Shown: one piece after another, positions 62,780-64,000 of the stretch
How positions within the stretch are numbered: position 1 is the stretch's first letter
Layout: each line of letters begins with the position of its first letter
Source: a bacterium D16-34
Lineage (GTDB): Bacteria; Actinomycetota; Coriobacteriia; Coriobacteriales; Eggerthellaceae
NCBI GenBank assembly: GCA_003612515.1
Contig: RAZB01000004.1
Span: 1 to 64,000 of the forward strand
Direction: 5' to 3'
DNA length: 64,000 nucleotides
Translations under genes and position numbers: made by a program
Notes under the pieces: generated by a model
The model's input: the letters and a program-made list of their open reading frames with translations, nothing else
The model's database searches: none
What the model was told of the DNA's origin: nothing

Positions 62780-62843
62780 TTTATTTCCTCTTTCCTCTTT
62801 CCGGTCACCCGAAAAGGTAATGCCTGCGTTGCATGGCGGCAAC

Positions 62844-62868
62844 ACATGCTCTCACTCTGAGAGCATGT
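62844..62868. promoter_or_regulatory. Perfect 25-base palindrome upstream of the cold-shock gene
   Basis: ACATGCTCTCA and its complement TGAGAGCATGT flank CTC. It lies 65-89 bases upstream of the cold-shock start. A possible minus-strand -10 (TATAGT, 62878-62873) is just above it, so it sits at about the start of transcription. No T-run follows, so it is not a terminator. Confidence 0.55.
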
Positions 62869-63007
62869 GATCACTATACGCTATCCGTGATAAAAAATGT
62901 GCTAAAAAGGGACTTTCACCAATTTTTTCTTAAAATTTGAGGAATTTTTTGCTTGTGTCTTACGCTTATGGTCTTATAATTGTTATTTTGCACTATTGTT
63001 GATGGAA

Positions 63008-63490
63008 TTACTCATCAATAACCCGCGTGATTGACTTTTCTTCCCCAAACACAACATCCTCAATGCCAACGATGGAAGCTTCAGCCTCCTCTTGACCATT
63101 TTGCTCATGGGTAAGTTGCGCCAACGCTTCTGGTTTTTCAGGCAGATCGAATCCATATGTCTGCGCCAGAGAACGCGCTTGTTCTAGACGAAGATCTGCC
63201 AAAACATGCTGACCATCTTCACGTAGATATGCCGAGGCTAACGCAAGGCTTTGAGAAATATATTCAACAACGCGCTCGTCTACACCCGATACTTGCAAAA
63301 CTGCTCCCATAGATTCTGGCGCCAACGAAAGCAGAGTTGCCCCATCAATATCAGTGGCCTCGCCAACGGCTGCCTCTAACATCTCAGCAGCTCCACGAGG
63401 GTCTTTTTCGTGGTGCGCCTTAAACCAGCTTCGACGCAGTATTTCTGCATATTGCAACAAAATGCGCATAAGGTAATCTTGCTCAAACAT
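63008..63490 (-). CDS. Hypothetical helical protein next to ruvB
   Basis: A 160-residue mostly helical protein (MFEQDYLMRILLQYAEILRR opening), without membrane segment or signal. Not recognised as a functional family. AGGAG precedes the ATG and it starts eight bases after the ruvB stop, so it is co-transcribed with ruvB. The last ~35 residues are acidic and of low complexity. Confidence 0.65.
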   Translation of the reverse strand: MFEQDYLMRILLQYAEILRRSWFKAHHEKDPRGAAEMLEAAVGEATDIDGATLLSLAPESMGAVLQVSGVDERVVEYISQSLALASAYLREDGQHVLADLRLEQARSLAQTYGFDLPEKPEALAQLTHEQNGQEEAEASIVGIEDVVFGEEKSITRVIDE

Positions 63491-63498
63491 AGCTGCTC

Positions 63499-64000
63499 CT
63501 AAAACGTATCAGGAAATGCAATGCCCAAATGATCATAAGCACGCCTCGTTGCTTGCCGTCCTTTGGGAGTGCGAATAATCAAGCCTTGTTGCATCAAATA
63601 AGGTTCGTATACATCCTCAAGCGAATCGGTGCTTTCTGAGAGCGCTGAAGCAAGCGTTGTCAGCCCTACTGGGCGCCCACCAAATTGCACAGCTAAGAGC
63701 TCGAGAATGCGATTATCCATGGCGTCCAAGCCAAGCGAATCCACCTCATAAAAGCTCAGCGCTTGAGCAGCAACGTCTTCGTCGATGACGCCATTTCCTC
63801 GCACTTGAGCCCAGTCACGTACACGCTTGAGCAAACGATTTGCCAAACGTGGTGTTCCTCGTGAACGACGGGCAATCTCTAAAGCACCATCTTCTTCTAT
63901 ACCCACTTCTAAAATTGAAGCAGATCTCCGCACGATGTCAGCTAATTCTTCAGGCGAGTAGTATTGCAAACGAAATACCACGCCAAACCTATCACGCAAA
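63499..64000 (-). CDS. ruvB: Holliday-junction helicase RuvB, C-terminal part (runs off the window)
   Basis: The window holds about 167 residues of RuvB, the motor that drives branch migration of Holliday junctions with RuvA and RuvC. The visible part begins at the conserved LRDRFGVV region and contains YSPEELADIVRRSA and the sensor-2 arginine of RSRGTPRLANRLLKRVRDWA. It ends with the winged helix that contacts DNA (QQGLIIRTPKGRQATRRAYDHLG). The Walker motifs lie beyond position 64000. The methionine at 63999 is internal, not the start. Confidence 0.95.
   Translation of the reverse strand, partial: LRDRFGVVFRLQYYSPEELADIVRRSASILEVGIEEDGALEIARRSRGTPRLANRLLKRVRDWAQVRGNGVIDEDVAAQALSFYEVDSLGLDAMDNRILELLAVQFGGRPVGLTTLASALSESTDSLEDVYEPYLMQQGLIIRTPKGRQATRRAYDHLGIAFPDTF

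Overview
The window looks like chromosomal DNA of an anaerobic actinobacterium of the class Coriobacteriia (Eggerthella/Slackia/Cryptobacterium relatives). This is inferred from the gene mix: a respiratory-type flavoprotein reductase with an FMN-binding lipoprotein and a membrane multihaem cytochrome, an [FeFe] hydrogenase with a GltD-like partner, carbamate kinase, and many surface proteins with choline-binding-type (YYF) repeats. No rRNA, tRNA, CRISPR array or intact insertion sequence was found.

Layout. 1-0.3 kb: repeat-bearing intergenic DNA. 0.3-6.6 kb (minus): an operon encoding a NuoF/GltD-type oxidoreductase, a modular [FeFe] hydrogenase, a substrate-binding lipoprotein and a fused ABC permease-ATPase, preceded by a leader that may act as an attenuator. 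6.8-15.1 kb: a TDT-family transporter with divergent LysR regulator, a hybrid histidine kinase, a CmpB-type membrane protein, a winged-helix/nuclease-like protein, a GNAT acetyltransferase, and an overlapping J-domain/HIRAN pair. 15.1-18.1 kb: an accessory island with a dispersed repeat, a hipBA toxin-antitoxin pair and a decayed transposase.

18-46 kb is a large cell-surface locus. RfbA and RfbB make dTDP-4-keto-6-deoxyglucose. A VioA-like aminotransferase and a fused GT56 glycosyltransferase/sugar acetyltransferase probably turn it into a 4-acetamido-4,6-dideoxyhexose unit. Two ATP-grasp ligases, a second DegT-type aminotransferase and an SDR epimerase suggest further, possibly aminoacyl, decoration. 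An MBOAT/DHHW pair probably O-acetylates a polymer. TagO, TagG, TagH, an LCP ligase, TarI, TarJ and a TarL/TagB-type polymerase form a teichoic-acid-like assembly, export and attachment line. Four repeat-rich wall-binding proteins lie among these genes. Two genes of the locus are interrupted by long C-homopolymers that put them out of frame by one base, and a third has a G-run at its ribosome-binding site. The locus therefore looks phase-variable.

46.5-54.8 kb: a circularly permuted ATP-grasp protein, a DUF1461 membrane protein, gltX, an unusual 4Fe-4S protein overlapping gltX, carbamate kinase, an acyltransferase-3 protein and a regulator with two MarR domains. 54.9-60.1 kb: the cytochrome/FMN/FAD reductase operon with a divergently expressed polytopic membrane protein. 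60.4-64 kb: an alanine/glycine:cation symporter, a small LEA-like protein with an EF-hand-like loop, a cold-shock protein, a hypothetical protein and the 3' part of ruvB, which runs off the window.
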